Shown here in pieces: positions 23,513 through 32,723 of a stretch of DNA of 64,000 nucleotides; within the stretch, counting starts at the first letter, position 1, and every line of letters starts with the position of its first letter. Location of the stretch: the NCBI RefSeq assembly GCF_042680805.1, contig NZ_JBHUEM010000005.1, forward strand, positions 62,001 to 126,000. Reading direction: 5' to 3'. A model generated the notes under the pieces. It did no database searches, was not told where the DNA came from, and was given only the letters and a program-made list of their open reading frames with translations. This DNA is from Bacillus_CJ salitolerans (GTDB taxonomy: Bacteria; Bacillota; Bacilli; Bacillales; SA4). The translations under genes and the position numbers were made by a program.

Positions 23513-24919
23513 TTAAATAACGAGTTGAAGTTGCCCATTATCATTTTCTTGAACAGCTTCACTAATTTTATCTTTAACAGTAGCAACCAACTCTGACACC
23601 TTTTGAAACGACTTCCTCACAAAACACTCGGCTATTTTATTGCCAATTGCTGAAATGACCTGACAAGAAACAGATTGACCTAACATTTCATAGATTCTTG
23701 TCATTGGCGTATGCTCTGGAAACTCAAACCAGGAAGGTACACCTAGAATTCGTCGTATTTCATCAATGGAAAGGAATCTCCAAGATGTTTTATCCTCGCT
23801 TAAAATATATGTCGAAGAGGCGGACTGCCCTCTGTAGCGCCGCGGGATGCATTGAATCTCCTTCACTTCTTCATCTACAAATGTCTTATCAAGAGATCGA
23901 TCCTTCCAAGATGAACCTCTATCTTGAAAATTCGTCATCCACGTTTCAAGAGACTTCCATTCATGTTGTACATGCTTACCATCTAAGAAGTCTTTTAATT
24001 TACGTCGACGAAGATTCGGTACTTTCGGCCACTGAAAGTTTGCGAACATCTCTTCTTCCTTAAACGCTATACAATACGTGCGTTTTCTAGTAGCAACACT
24101 CCCGAAATCCCATGCTTCAAGCTGCTTTTGAGTAAAGAAAGGATAATCGTCTTTCAATAAATCCTTTAATAATAACCATTCATCCGTCTTATACCACTGT
24201 GGGACATTCTCGAAAAACACGACATCCGCTTGTGACGATCGAATGATCTTTGCCGTAGCAATCGCTAAAGAATTTATCACGTTACCAGCTTGAAATCCCA
24301 AAGAACTCGATTCATTGCAAGGTGCCGTAACTAGACAAACATCCGCTTTCATCACCCCATGACAATCTTTTGCATCACCGTTGTATAAAAGTGAGTGAGG
24401 ATAGTTATGCTTCAAAACCTCAGCTGAATCGTCCTCATACTCTATCTCCATAACAGGTGTGAAAAATCCGGTAGACATTAATGCACTCGTCCCTACTCCA
24501 CATCCTGCAAAGGCAGAAACCACACGAATTCTTTCATCATTTAATGATTCAAGCGTTTCGGTCTCCATTAGACGAAACTGTAAAGGACGGACAATAATTT
24601 GAGATAAATCCCCCTGTTTTTGGACAATAATCTCCACTTTGTCTGTTAAGGATAAAATGGATTCATATCGGTCACCAGCTGTATCAATCAAAGGGCGAAC
24701 TTTTTTACTCGTCTTACTCTCCCTACCCACTACATGAATAATATGATCATGTTCATCAATAGGATTATTTTGTAAAACGATTTCATTTTCTCTAACCGAT
24801 ACATAAACAGGCTGCTTCTCCACTAATCCCGCAGTTTCACAAACAAGATGGTGCAACCATATACCGCTCTTTCCATTTTTCATTCTCTTCGCATATGTCT
24901 TTCGTAATAATGGTTTCAT
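23513..24919 (-). CDS. DNA cytosine-5 methyltransferase with AbrB-like N-terminal part
   Basis: The 468-residue protein shows C5 methylase motifs in order: motif I VVSAFAGCGVGTSAL (about 131-145), catalytic PC in VTAPCNESS (motif IV), ENV in FFENVPQWY (motif VI) and the motif VIII-like VATRKRTYCIAF. The first 110 residues contain a beta-rich AbrB/SpoVT-like stretch, unusual for this class. A variable target-recognition region follows motif VIII. No restriction enzyme is adjacent. A terminator and AGGAGG precede it. Confidence 0.85.
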   Translation of the reverse strand: MKPLLRKTYAKRMKNGKSGIWLHHLVCETAGLVEKQPVYVSVRENEIVLQNNPIDEHDHIIHVVGRESKTSKKVRPLIDTAGDRYESILSLTDKVEIIVQKQGDLSQIIVRPLQFRLMETETLESLNDERIRVVSAFAGCGVGTSALMSTGFFTPVMEIEYEDDSAEVLKHNYPHSLLYNGDAKDCHGVMKADVCLVTAPCNESSSLGFQAGNVINSLAIATAKIIRSSQADVVFFENVPQWYKTDEWLLLKDLLKDDYPFFTQKQLEAWDFGSVATRKRTYCIAFKEEEMFANFQWPKVPNLRRRKLKDFLDGKHVQHEWKSLETWMTNFQDRGSSWKDRSLDKTFVDEEVKEIQCIPRRYRGQSASSTYILSEDKTSWRFLSIDEIRRILGVPSWFEFPEHTPMTRIYEMLGQSVSCQVISAIGNKIAECFVRKSFQKVSELVATVKDKISEAVQENDNGQLQLVI

Positions 24920-24975
24920 CCTATTATCCTCCTAGTATTTAATAAAATCTTCTTCCGCTAAACTGGATCTCTTGT

Positions 24976-25021
24976 AAAAAAGAGGAACAGGTTTGCCTAA
25001 TGAAGCAAAACCTGTTCCTCT
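24976..25021 (-). terminator. Intergenic terminator before the C5 methylase
   Basis: On the minus strand AGAGGAACAGGTTT..GC / GC..AACCTGTTCCTCT is followed by TTTTTT. It ends about 57 nt before the methylase ATG. Confidence 0.85.
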
Positions 25022-25035
25022 CATTGTTTATTTTA

Positions 25036-25311
25036 TTAATCTCCTATTGAATAAGAATGGTACACAAAAATCGATCCATCTTGTCTACGATTTTTATATC
25101 GATAGTTGTGTTCCTTCTTTAGCATATCCGCTAAAGAATCAGCCAGTTTATCATAACGAGGCTTTTCCTCTTCACGTCTTTTTTCTTCATAGGAGCTTTC
25201 ATCCTCTTTCTTCGGCAACTCTACCACAACTAGACGGTGGCCAGAATAATCGTAGTATGCATTTTCCTGACTGTGCCATTCTTGTACCTCTACTTTGAAA
25301 AATTCTCTCAT
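25036..25311 (-). CDS. Hypothetical charged protein
   Basis: A 91-residue protein with GAGAGGGAG before the ATG. The middle is a Glu/Lys/Arg-rich helix (EEKRREEEKPRYDKLADSLA); both ends are beta-like and Tyr-rich. No family recognised. Confidence 0.6.
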   Translation of the reverse strand: MREFFKVEVQEWHSQENAYYDYSGHRLVVVELPKKEDESSYEEKRREEEKPRYDKLADSLADMLKKEHNYRYKNRRQDGSIFVYHSYSIGD

Positions 25312-25350
25312 GGTTTCTTCTCCCTCTCTATTGTTTATTTAGATAGTTAA

Positions 25351-25515
25351 TTACATTTCCCATACACTTAAAGAAGAATTCCAAGAATAACCGTTGTTTA
25401 CAGCTTCTTGTGAAAAACTAAGTCCATTAATTTCACCGTTTTCATTGGTGAAATCGTATCCCAGTTCTTCCAGTAAGGTTTGTAATTCACCGTCTGTCCA
25501 TGTATTTTTTTGCAT
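25351..25515 (-). CDS. 54-residue hypothetical protein
   Basis: AAGGAGAG lies about 9 nt before the ATG at 25515. The product (MQKNTWTDGELQTLLEELGY start, end SWNSSLSVWEM) is small and acidic. It lies between two terminators, and an exact palindrome TGACTTA-ATC-TAAGTCA (25531-25547) sits just upstream of its ribosome binding site. Confidence 0.55.
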   Translation of the reverse strand: MQKNTWTDGELQTLLEELGYDFTNENGEINGLSFSQEAVNNGYSWNSSLSVWEM

Positions 25516-25550
25516 GGTTCTCTCTCCTTTTGACTTAATCTAAGTCATAA

Positions 25551-25591
25551 ATAAAGAGGATAAGATCAAGTAAAAACTGAACTCATCCTCT
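25551..25591 (-). terminator. Intergenic terminator
   Basis: AGAGGATGAG / CTTATCCTCT with a long loop, followed on the minus strand by TTTATTTAT. It starts right after the membrane-protein stop codon. Confidence 0.65.
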
Positions 25592-25597
25592 CGTATT

Positions 25598-26182
25598 TTA
25601 TTGTAAAGTTCCACTGGCAAGAAGGTACGCAATACAAATGGCTAAAGCTTTTGTATCGGCTTCAGCACAGTACCATGTTCCATCGTAACCTTTAATTCTA
25701 ATTTCATGCGTCAAGGTAGGGATATTTTCGTAATACTGATATTCTTTTCCTATCAACAGGTCAAGCGAATGCTCTACTTCTGTTGAATAAGGAGGAAGAT
25801 ATGGTGAAACTTTCCCATCCTCATGAGAAAATTCTTTCGTAAGCATTTCCCCATTCATCGCATAAAAATTGGACCTCCGTACGTAAGCATCTAGTTCTCT
25901 AGAAGCCACATACGCTTTAGTGGGTGCATAGATATACTTCACTTTCTTTTTATTCTCTATTTCTAACTCTAATTCTTTTTGTTTATCATTCTCTCTTTTT
26001 AGGAGGTCAATAATTAAATAGACCAGAGCAACCATGGTTGCAAAATTAGGTAATGCTAAGATAGGCTTTAAAACCTCTTTATATGGATCTAGCAAACCTA
26101 TACCATCAAGTAGAACAATAAATGTAATAAATATATAACTGTACATCGCATACTTTAATATAATCGTAAAATGTTTTCTCAA
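25598..26182 (-). CDS. Membrane-anchored hypothetical protein
   Basis: A 194-residue protein from a TTG start (ATGAGGTAA upstream). Two N-terminal membrane helices (about 10-30 and 45-62) are followed by a coiled-coil-like stretch (KRENDKQKELELEIENKKK) and a cytoplasmic domain. No family recognised. Confidence 0.65.
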   Translation of the reverse strand: MRKHFTIILKYAMYSYIFITFIVLLDGIGLLDPYKEVLKPILALPNFATMVALVYLIIDLLKRENDKQKELELEIENKKKVKYIYAPTKAYVASRELDAYVRRSNFYAMNGEMLTKEFSHEDGKVSPYLPPYSTEVEHSLDLLIGKEYQYYENIPTLTHEIRIKGYDGTWYCAEADTKALAICIAYLLASGTLQ

Positions 26183-26290
26183 ACGAATTACCTCATTTCT
26201 TAATTTTAATACTCTACCACATTGGTCAGTTCATTCAAACCCTATTAAAAAAAACAGTTAGAGTCCGAATGAAACTAGTATACCAATCTT

Positions 26291-28156
26291 TCAATCTTCC
26301 AATAAGCTTGCGACAAGTTTCATGAGAGTATCCATTCTGGCATGAATACGTTCACGTTCTTCTCCGATAGGATAAGCAATACTGTCCTTTGTTCCACAAA
26401 CAAGATAGTCATTCATACGTTGATCATTCTCAAGTTTGTCTTGAACCCAGGATTCAAAGGCTCTAGCAGTTAATTCAACCGCAGAACTCCAATATTTACC
26501 ATATTTTCCCTTATCAAGAAAAATGGCTTGCTCCAAAAATTGAGAACGGTTAGCGGGATAAGGTATTTCCTCTACTCGATTCCCCGTTTCTTGTTCATGA
26601 AGCCAAGCGATAGCTTGTCCAAACTTCTTTAACTCTCTCAGTTTTCGTTTATTTAACTTTTCCTTCTCGTCTTCACGATTTGCATAAAAGCTCATGGATA
26701 AGTGATAACTATACTGTTTATCAAGCTTTTCCTTGTAGTCCTTCATCATTTGTAACAGATCACCATTCGCTGCCTTGTAAGCATTTTTAGTGATGGAGCC
26801 AATACGCCATGAAGCACCTTCCTTATTATCATTAGGAAAGGTAGCAATTGAATTACCTTCATTAATTTCATGTAAAAGGTCGTTCATTGCACATACAATT
26901 AATGGATCAATTGAAGCTCCAATCGCATCCTCTTCAGAAAGATATCCACGCTTGCCATTTTTGAAATCATGTGAAAGGTTGAATAAGAAATGATCAAGTG
27001 AATGAAACCATTCATGAGCCGTTACACCTAAAACTCCTTTATTCTTGGTAAAGTTAATGACCTTCGATAGAGGTTCATAGTGTGCCAATGCTCGACCACC
27101 TTTTCCTCGGCTTCCAAATGCAAGAGCAAGCTCCCCACGTAACGATAAGGCTCTATCTGATACGTTTAATACGTCTGATAAATCCTGTAAAGCTTCGCTA
27201 CAACGGAATAGATGTTCTTTCCCTTTAATATCCTCGACATAATGGCCAAACTCGACTGCTCGCAAGTTGAAGACTGTCATTAAATCTTCAGGTGATTCCA
27301 CAAATGAATATCTTCCACCCTTACGATCTGGTCGGTCCGGTAACTTTCTCTCCCAAGCTGGTTTTGAACTAGCTTTCTTTTTCTCTGATTTCTTAGGTGC
27401 AAGCAAATCATCCCACGATTTAATCTTTTGTGCATTTTTTAAAAGAGAATCTGCGGATTTGGAATCACTGAAGAACTTGCAGAAACTCTTCCCAAGACAA
27501 TCAAATCGATACGTTTGTCCTTCGGTAATACCAAACAATGCATTTCTACTTCGACGTAAACGGACTGCTGCTATTTGATACTCTTTGCTATCGATATCTA
27601 CGGAACCTATTTCTTTTTCTAACTCATGAATCCGTTTAAGTACATAAGTACTATCACTATCCCAATAGCGAATAGCAAGTCCTACATCCTTAATAAAGGT
27701 TTGAACATCATCCCAACTTTTAATAGTATCCAAACGCTTTAGCAATTCTTTGGATGCCGTAAAATAAATACGACGTGCTTCCATTGAATCTTCTGTTGGA
27801 GCACCATCTATACGTTGAATCAGAAGTTGCTTAAACCTTGCTACGTCAGGTAACGTACCATTCTCTTTTTCTTTTTCTAAGTTGAAACTGCTGAATAATT
27901 CATTTTTAGTTACTAAGTCGGCTGCTATGGACTGATCAAGTTGTTCAATCTCACTTAAGGTATCCATATTATTTTCGTTCTGAAATTGTTTGCGAAGTTG
28001 GTGAATGTCTTTTTGTGCCATACCTATCTTTTCGCCAACATCATACGAATATTTTTTATTCGCCTGTTTCTCAGTACGAATATCAACCGACTGTTCATTA
28101 TCTAATCCATAAATGGAATCCGTTTCATTGAAAAAGCTAATTTGCTGTTCTAACAT
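26291..28156 (-). CDS. Large polyvalent-protein-type (LPD1-like) metallopeptidase-domain protein
   Basis: The 621-residue protein has ELALAFGSRGKGGRALAHYE followed by VTAHEWFHSLDHFL, the HExxH-containing signature of the LPD1 domain found in polyvalent proteins of phages and conjugative elements. Those proteins are thought to enter the recipient with DNA and counter host defences. The N-terminal 250 residues are helical and charged. The catalytic pattern HEWFH is intact. The protease role is inferred from the motif. Confidence 0.75.
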   Translation of the reverse strand: MLEQQISFFNETDSIYGLDNEQSVDIRTEKQANKKYSYDVGEKIGMAQKDIHQLRKQFQNENNMDTLSEIEQLDQSIAADLVTKNELFSSFNLEKEKENGTLPDVARFKQLLIQRIDGAPTEDSMEARRIYFTASKELLKRLDTIKSWDDVQTFIKDVGLAIRYWDSDSTYVLKRIHELEKEIGSVDIDSKEYQIAAVRLRRSRNALFGITEGQTYRFDCLGKSFCKFFSDSKSADSLLKNAQKIKSWDDLLAPKKSEKKKASSKPAWERKLPDRPDRKGGRYSFVESPEDLMTVFNLRAVEFGHYVEDIKGKEHLFRCSEALQDLSDVLNVSDRALSLRGELALAFGSRGKGGRALAHYEPLSKVINFTKNKGVLGVTAHEWFHSLDHFLFNLSHDFKNGKRGYLSEEDAIGASIDPLIVCAMNDLLHEINEGNSIATFPNDNKEGASWRIGSITKNAYKAANGDLLQMMKDYKEKLDKQYSYHLSMSFYANREDEKEKLNKRKLRELKKFGQAIAWLHEQETGNRVEEIPYPANRSQFLEQAIFLDKGKYGKYWSSAVELTARAFESWVQDKLENDQRMNDYLVCGTKDSIAYPIGEERERIHARMDTLMKLVASLLED

Positions 28157-28192
28157 CTATTTTTTCCTCCTCGTATTTGCTCATTGATTTGA

Positions 28193-28387
28193 TTAGTCAT
28201 TAAGAATGTGCCAAGCATATATCTTATTGAAATCGATAATATGAGTGGTGATATCGCCTGTTAAAGTGAACCAGGTATCATGTACCTTCTCTACCGTCCC
28301 CATATACTTATGAGGAATGGTATAGACAGAAAGATAGTCTCCTGCCTTAACGGTTTCTTTAAATGACTTTACTCCTAATGCATTCAT
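28193..28387 (-). CDS. Small hypothetical protein
   Basis: A 64-residue beta-rich protein (KAGDYLSVYTIPHKYMGTVE). The ATG at 28387 has GGGAGAGG upstream; an in-frame ATG at 28447 would run through the terminator hairpin. It precedes the LPD1-type gene. Confidence 0.65.
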   Translation of the reverse strand: MNALGVKSFKETVKAGDYLSVYTIPHKYMGTVEKVHDTWFTLTGDITTHIIDFNKIYAWHILND

Positions 28388-28411
28388 GTGAACCTCTCCC
28401 TTTGTTTGATA

Positions 28412-28455
28412 AATATAAAAGAGGAAGCAAGCATCCTTACAGCTCACTTCCTCTC
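28412..28455 (-). terminator. Intergenic terminator 26 nt before a start codon
   Basis: GAGGAAGTGAGC / GCTTGCTTCCTC with TTTTATATTT on the minus strand, between the methyltransferase stop and the 64-residue gene. Confidence 0.8.
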
Positions 28456-28469
28456 GAATTCGAGTTCTC

Positions 28470-29537
28470 TTAGACTAATTTACGTACCAGACCTTGTGGC
28501 GTGATGAATTTTATGGAAATTTCACGTTTTGTCCTGGTAACCTCTTTAATCGTAGTAGAACCATCATCGTTTATATGTTTTTCTTCCTCTGTCACTTTAC
28601 TAACCATTTCTAACCCTTGAACAGCATGGTAATTATCACCTTTACCCATCAGTCCATTAATTGCACCACTTGCAAGAAGCAAGGCAATTTGGCCATTGGC
28701 TAAGTTAATGATAGGATCTCCGCCCAGTTCAAGTGTTCTAGGCTTGGAACGTTCCATAAATGCTTGAAAGCCTTTGCTATTTTGAATACCTGTATAATAG
28801 CTGTCTTTTCCCTCTAACTTTGTATAAAAGGTTTTAACCTCTGTACGTCCAGTAGGAACTTTCCATTTATGCCGACCAACTAAATGGTTAATAGGTGTCA
28901 CATTCTTTTTTACAAATTCCTCTGACTCCATCTGCGTTAAGAATTCAAATATCTTCGGATTGTACTCCTTAAATTTACCGCCTTTTTTAGTACCAATGAA
29001 ATAGCATTGCTTGAAATCATCGTAGTCCTCATCTGAGAAACGTAGAATCCCTACATTATCAAAATGAGTAGCCAAGAATCTAGCAATCTTTTCATCAGAA
29101 AAACGGTAGGAAGGAATGACATAGACCATTACCCCGTTAGGAGCAAGATATCGTGTATTCCGAACTAACTCGATATATTCTTTTCTATCAGCTCGTTCAT
29201 CCTCATTTTTCATCGCAAAGTCGTAAGGTGGGTTTAACCACACCATCGAAAAGACATCATTTGAAATCACCATTGACTCAATAGGAGCGTGTAAGGCATG
29301 AGTAAGGAATTCCTTTGCTTTCAAGGCACGTCCTTTATCAATTTCCACTCCATACGTTGAAATGGTGATATCCTCTCGCTGTCCTTTTGTGAGTTGATGA
29401 AGAATGGCACCTTCTCCGCACGTCGGATCAAACACACTACAATCCCCTTGGAAATCTAGTAATTGTTTGATGTATTCGCCTTGTGCTTCAGGTGTAGCAA
29501 AAAAGCCCATTCTGAGCTTGTTACCGATTTGAGACAT
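28470..29537 (-). CDS. SAM-dependent DNA methyltransferase (DUF6094-like, N6-adenine type)
   Basis: The 355-residue protein begins with FFATPEAQGEYIKQLLDF and carries motif I DPTCGEGAILHQL (about 38-50) and catalytic NPPYDF (about 102-107). YVIPSYRFSDEKIARFLATH is typical of the phage/plasmid DUF6094 family. There is no specificity subunit or restriction partner. AGGAGG and ATTAAATACT upstream repeat exactly the leader of the C5 methylase gene (ATTAAATACTAGGAGG). Confidence 0.82.
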   Translation of the reverse strand: MSQIGNKLRMGFFATPEAQGEYIKQLLDFQGDCSVFDPTCGEGAILHQLTKGQREDITISTYGVEIDKGRALKAKEFLTHALHAPIESMVISNDVFSMVWLNPPYDFAMKNEDERADRKEYIELVRNTRYLAPNGVMVYVIPSYRFSDEKIARFLATHFDNVGILRFSDEDYDDFKQCYFIGTKKGGKFKEYNPKIFEFLTQMESEEFVKKNVTPINHLVGRHKWKVPTGRTEVKTFYTKLEGKDSYYTGIQNSKGFQAFMERSKPRTLELGGDPIINLANGQIALLLASGAINGLMGKGDNYHAVQGLEMVSKVTEEEKHINDDGSTTIKEVTRTKREISIKFITPQGLVRKLV

Positions 29538-29564
29538 TTCAATTCCTCCTAGTATTTAATCATA

Positions 29565-29592
29565 GAAAAAGAGAATGACTATTCATTCTCTT
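29565..29592 (-). terminator. Intergenic terminator before the DUF6094-like gene
   Basis: Perfect AAGAGAATGA / TCATTCTCTT stem with a 4-nt loop, TTTCTA on the minus strand, 30 nt upstream of the start codon. Confidence 0.75.
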
Positions 29593-29596
29593 GGTT

Positions 29597-29980
29597 TCAG
29601 TATTCCTTCAATATCGACCCGTCAAAGTGGCAGTTCATACATCCACCACCAAAACACTTCGGACACGTCTCAAAAATAGGTTCACTCTTTGTTGGAAGTT
29701 CCTCTTTAAACCCCAGTTGTTCTAAGTTATACCATTGCCCACAATAATTAAGGCCCTCCTGGTATTCAACTTGCTTGTAGAAAGTATCACGAAAATGTCT
29801 CTTCAAGTATTCTAAGAGATTTTCACGGTTCACTTCCCTTTTCACATCACCAAATGAAGATGAAAGGAACACTAACCTTTCTTCGTGTTCATTACAAATG
29901 TGAAAAGCAAAATATGATTCTACAACAACTCCAGATTCATTTAAATCCTCTTTTTTTACATACAGACAATCAACTGTCAT
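29597..29980 (-). CDS. Hypothetical protein with C-terminal zinc-like motif
   Basis: A 127-residue protein ending in CPKCFGGGCMNCHFDGS, a CxxC...CxxC motif as in DnaJ-type or RNA-polymerase-like zinc ribbons. The rest is alpha/beta with a basic central helix. GGGAGAG precedes the ATG. Function unknown. Confidence 0.65.
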   Translation of the reverse strand: MTVDCLYVKKEDLNESGVVVESYFAFHICNEHEERLVFLSSSFGDVKREVNRENLLEYLKRHFRDTFYKQVEYQEGLNYCGQWYNLEQLGFKEELPTKSEPIFETCPKCFGGGCMNCHFDGSILKEY

Positions 29981-30012
29981 TCTTTATCTCTCCCTCAAGG
30001 TTTTATTACTGG

Positions 30013-30183
30013 TTAGAGCTTGTTTACTTCAGCGTAAAACTCTTCTGACGTCATGCCATTAAACTCACGCATCTTTTCAAAGATTTTCGCTAATCCCTTT
30101 GTGTACTCGTCTAAAGTGACAGTACCCTTTTTCAATTCCTCTTTACTATTTTTAATAAAGATCGCCATCATAGGATCTAACAT
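30013..30183 (-). CDS. 56-residue hypothetical protein
   Basis: ATG 30183 has GGGGGAG five nt upstream. Helical product (MLDPMMAIFIKNSKEELKKG and later TSEEFYAEVNKL). It overlaps the 3' end of the preceding gene by 32 nt, suggesting coupled translation. Confidence 0.6.
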   Translation of the reverse strand: MLDPMMAIFIKNSKEELKKGTVTLDEYTKGLAKIFEKMREFNGMTSEEFYAEVNKL

Positions 30184-30406
30184 AATTTCTCCCCCGTTCT
30201 TCGGTTTGCTTAGCAGCCCAAAAGTCAAAATACAACTCTTGGTTCATGGACTCCTGAATAAAGTTCTCTGCTTTTTGTACTAGTTCTATCTTTCGTTGCT
30301 TTTGCTTAGGTGTGATATCGGTATCCCTTAAAAACACACTGGATTCTTCTAAATCAGCCTTAAGCACCTCGATAAGTCTAAGCGCATTGAATAAATTAAC
30401 TTGCAT
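30152..30406 (-). CDS. 84-residue hypothetical helical protein
   Basis: TAGGAGG precedes the ATG. Predicted long helices (LFNALRLIEVLKADLEESSV and KQKQRKIELVQKAENFIQES). It follows ssb after a terminator. No family recognised. Confidence 0.65.
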   Translation of the reverse strand: MQVNLFNALRLIEVLKADLEESSVFLRDTDITPKQKQRKIELVQKAENFIQESMNQELYFDFWAAKQTEERGRNYVRSYDGDLY

Positions 30407-30421
30407 ACGGACCTCCTAAAC

Positions 30422-30454
30422 AAATAAGAGTGTCCCGAAAACAGGAACACCCTC
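30422..30454 (-). terminator. Terminator after ssb, 16 nt before the next start codon
   Basis: GAGGGTGTTCCTG / CGGGACACTCTT, followed by ATTTGTTT on the minus strand. The next AGGAGG begins only 6 nt after the T-rich tract. Confidence 0.75.
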
Positions 30455-30495
30455 ATAACTTTTTACTTTTAAAGAGCAATTATTGCACTCTAGAA

Positions 30496-30951
30496 TTAGA
30501 ACGGCCAGTCATCATCTGGAATATCAACAGGTTCACTGCCCGCAAATGGATCATCCCCATTAAAGGTATGTGTCTCTTGTTGATTTCTGTTACTGTTGTC
30601 ATTCGACTGTCCAGTACCTTCTCCTTTAGGTTCTAAGAACTGCACACTGTCAGCCTTAACCTCTGTTACAAAAACTCTCTTTCCATCGTTCCCTTCGTAA
30701 TTTCTGGATTGTAATCTTCCATCAATACTACATAAGCTTCCTTTACGAAGGTAGTTAGCACAATTTTCTCCCGATTTACCCCAAACAACAATGTTAAAGA
30801 AATCAACTTTATGCTTTCCATCTTCTTGCCCTGGCTTCTCCCAGACGCGATTTACAGCAACTGTGAACGTCGCAACTGGATCACCAGCTGGCGTATAGCG
30901 TAAATTTACGTCTTTTGTTAATCTTCCAATTAGTCCAACACGATTGTACAT
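30496..30951 (-). CDS. ssb: Single-stranded DNA-binding protein
   Basis: The 151-residue protein has the SSB OB-fold (about 1-105): MYNRVGLIGRLTKDVNLRYT at the start, FTVAVNR, DFFNIVVWGKSGENCANYLR. A Gln/Asn-rich linker follows and the acidic tip ends DDDWPF, the partner-binding peptide (usually DDDLPF). It is the first gene after the class B leader copy 2, so its operon start is regulated by that leader. It probably protects single strands in replication or transfer. Confidence 0.96.
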   Translation of the reverse strand: MYNRVGLIGRLTKDVNLRYTPAGDPVATFTVAVNRVWEKPGQEDGKHKVDFFNIVVWGKSGENCANYLRKGSLCSIDGRLQSRNYEGNDGKRVFVTEVKADSVQFLEPKGEGTGQSNDNSNRNQQETHTFNGDDPFAGSEPVDIPDDDWPF

Positions 30952-31027
30952 TCGAAAACACTCTCCCTATTATAAAAATAATTTTTATAATTCTCTTCTT
31001 CAAATTCCACTTTGCTGCTAAAAGGTC

Positions 31028-31178
31028 AATAAACGCAAAAAAGCACCCTTTAGAGCAATCTCCTGCAATATACAAAAATGTATATTTGAGATCACCCCAA
31101 AGAGTGCATACGTTTATTAAGTAACCCGCTAATCCATCATAAAAATGAGGATTGCAAAGAAAAATTAAAAAGAAAAAG
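31028..31178 (-). promoter_or_regulatory. Class B structured leader, copy 2, upstream of ssb
   Basis: Same order as copy 1: CTTTTTCTTTTTAATTTTTC, TTTGC, hairpin AATCC-TCAT..ATGA-GGATT, AGCGGGTTACTT, then a terminator hairpin enclosed by an outer stem AATAAACG/CGTTTATT and ending GCTTTTTTGCGTTT. Inner palindrome ATATACATTTTTGTATAT. The outer stem pairs the sequence beyond the T-tract with the sequence before the hairpin. A possible promoter (TTGGCA, 19 nt, TATATT) lies upstream at 31209-31179 but is weak. Confidence 0.75.
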
Positions 31179-31358
31179 AATATAGTTATAGTCTACTATG
31201 ATTTGCCAAAACATGCAATATTGACATCTTAAGTTTTATATTAATCATCTATGGTTCTATTTGAGTAATATGGTAAAATCAAAGTGATGTAATGTTAATT
31301 TTTGGAATACGCCTAAATCGAAAGAGTTACAAATAAATATATTAAAAGGAGTGTAGAT

Positions 31359-32690
31359 TTGAATTTGAAATTTGAAGATTACATACAGTCACAAAACTTC
31401 TCTCCAGAAGCAGTTAGTTTAATAAAAGAAGCGATAAAATGTTACAAAATCGGTGCTTATCGTGCTTCATTTCTAATGTCATATTACTTTGTTTTAAAGG
31501 TGTTAAAACATCGTTTAGAGCAAGCGAAGAATTCTAGACCTGATACAATATCAGAGGGCACATGGCAGGGTCTTTTAAACAAAATTCAGGATGATAGTGT
31601 GTGGGATCAAACAGTGTTTGATACTACCCAGTGGAAAATTGCAGATGGTAGAAGTAAAGTGTACCTAATAAATAATGATCTTAGAGAGGACATGGTATAT
31701 TGGCGTAGGAAAAGAAATGACTGCGCTCATTCGAAGGATAATATTATTAGTTATCCTCATGTTGAATCATTTTGGTTATTTATCCAATCCAATCTAAGTA
31801 AATTTATAGTCAATGGTGGGAGAGAAGGATTATTAAATAAAATTGAAAAACACTTCGACTCAAACTTAACCCAACCTGGACAAGATTATTCATATCTTAT
31901 TGAACAAATACCCTTTGTTGTCAAAACTAGTGAGATAAGTGATTTATTAAGAAATATCAATGACCTTCTAAAAAATATAAGCTATCTCTATATTGAAGAT
32001 AAAGAAGATGATTTTTATAAGTTTTGGAAAGATATTGCGTTCTCAACAAATGAAGCTGTGAATGAAGGATTTATTCAATTTATCACCTCTGACCATGATA
32101 TTTTCAAAGATTTTATTACTGTCTATCCTGAAAAGTTGTTAATGTGTACAAAAGATGGCGAATTGATTAGGTTATTATGGAACGATTACTTCTTTAAGCG
32201 AGGTATTATAAATAGCGATGGATTCTGGGACTTAGCTATCATTTTACTAGAAAACAACTTAATAGATCCTAGTGAGAAGGGTTCATTCGTGGAAAAATTA
32301 GCATTGAATGGTTCTATACAAAAAATAAAAACTGAACAGATTGCTACATTGCGAAAACACGGATTCTTTCAACCAATAAGAGAATATTTATTCGAGGATC
32401 AAAAATTAATAAAACCGCATACGGGGTATAATACAGCAAATTCTTTAGTTCCATTAATTATGTTTTACATAAAGAATGAAGAACTATTAGATGATTTGGT
32501 TATATCTCATTTAAACTCCCTCTTAGAAAAAATGACATTTGGTTCATTTTTTGATGCCTTTTCAAAATATTTGGAGGAGAATCCCTCTGTAACCGAAGTA
32601 TATGTCAAGAATATCGAACGGCAAGGCTTAAAACCAGCACCTATCTTTACTGGTGATAATGAAGAAGAAACAAATGATACTGAAGAATAA
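31359..32690 (+). CDS. HEPN-domain protein, defence candidate
   Basis: The 443-residue protein starts at TTG with AAAGGAG upstream. The first 150 residues are a helical domain (KEAIKCYKIGAYRASFLMSY) with R119-N-D-C-A-H124, the RX4H catalytic motif of HEPN ribonucleases, as in DUF4145/AbiV-like proteins. The remaining 290 residues are helical and unassigned. It is a lone plus-strand gene between two minus-strand units. HEPN proteins often act in abortive infection or as toxins; the role here is inferred. Confidence 0.72.
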   Translation: MNLKFEDYIQSQNFSPEAVSLIKEAIKCYKIGAYRASFLMSYYFVLKVLKHRLEQAKNSRPDTISEGTWQGLLNKIQDDSVWDQTVFDTTQWKIADGRSKVYLINNDLREDMVYWRRKRNDCAHSKDNIISYPHVESFWLFIQSNLSKFIVNGGREGLLNKIEKHFDSNLTQPGQDYSYLIEQIPFVVKTSEISDLLRNINDLLKNISYLYIEDKEDDFYKFWKDIAFSTNEAVNEGFIQFITSDHDIFKDFITVYPEKLLMCTKDGELIRLLWNDYFFKRGIINSDGFWDLAIILLENNLIDPSEKGSFVEKLALNGSIQKIKTEQIATLRKHGFFQPIREYLFEDQKLIKPHTGYNTANSLVPLIMFYIKNEELLDDLVISHLNSLLEKMTFGSFFDAFSKYLEENPSVTEVYVKNIERQGLKPAPIFTGDNEEETNDTEE

Positions 32691-32723
32691 AATATATTTT
32701 TCAATAATTTCACATAACTTTTT

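Noticed and set aside
23513..29537. Complete restriction-modification system
   Set aside because: Methylase genes lack adjacent specificity or endonuclease genes; the DUF559-like gene is more than 11 kb away.
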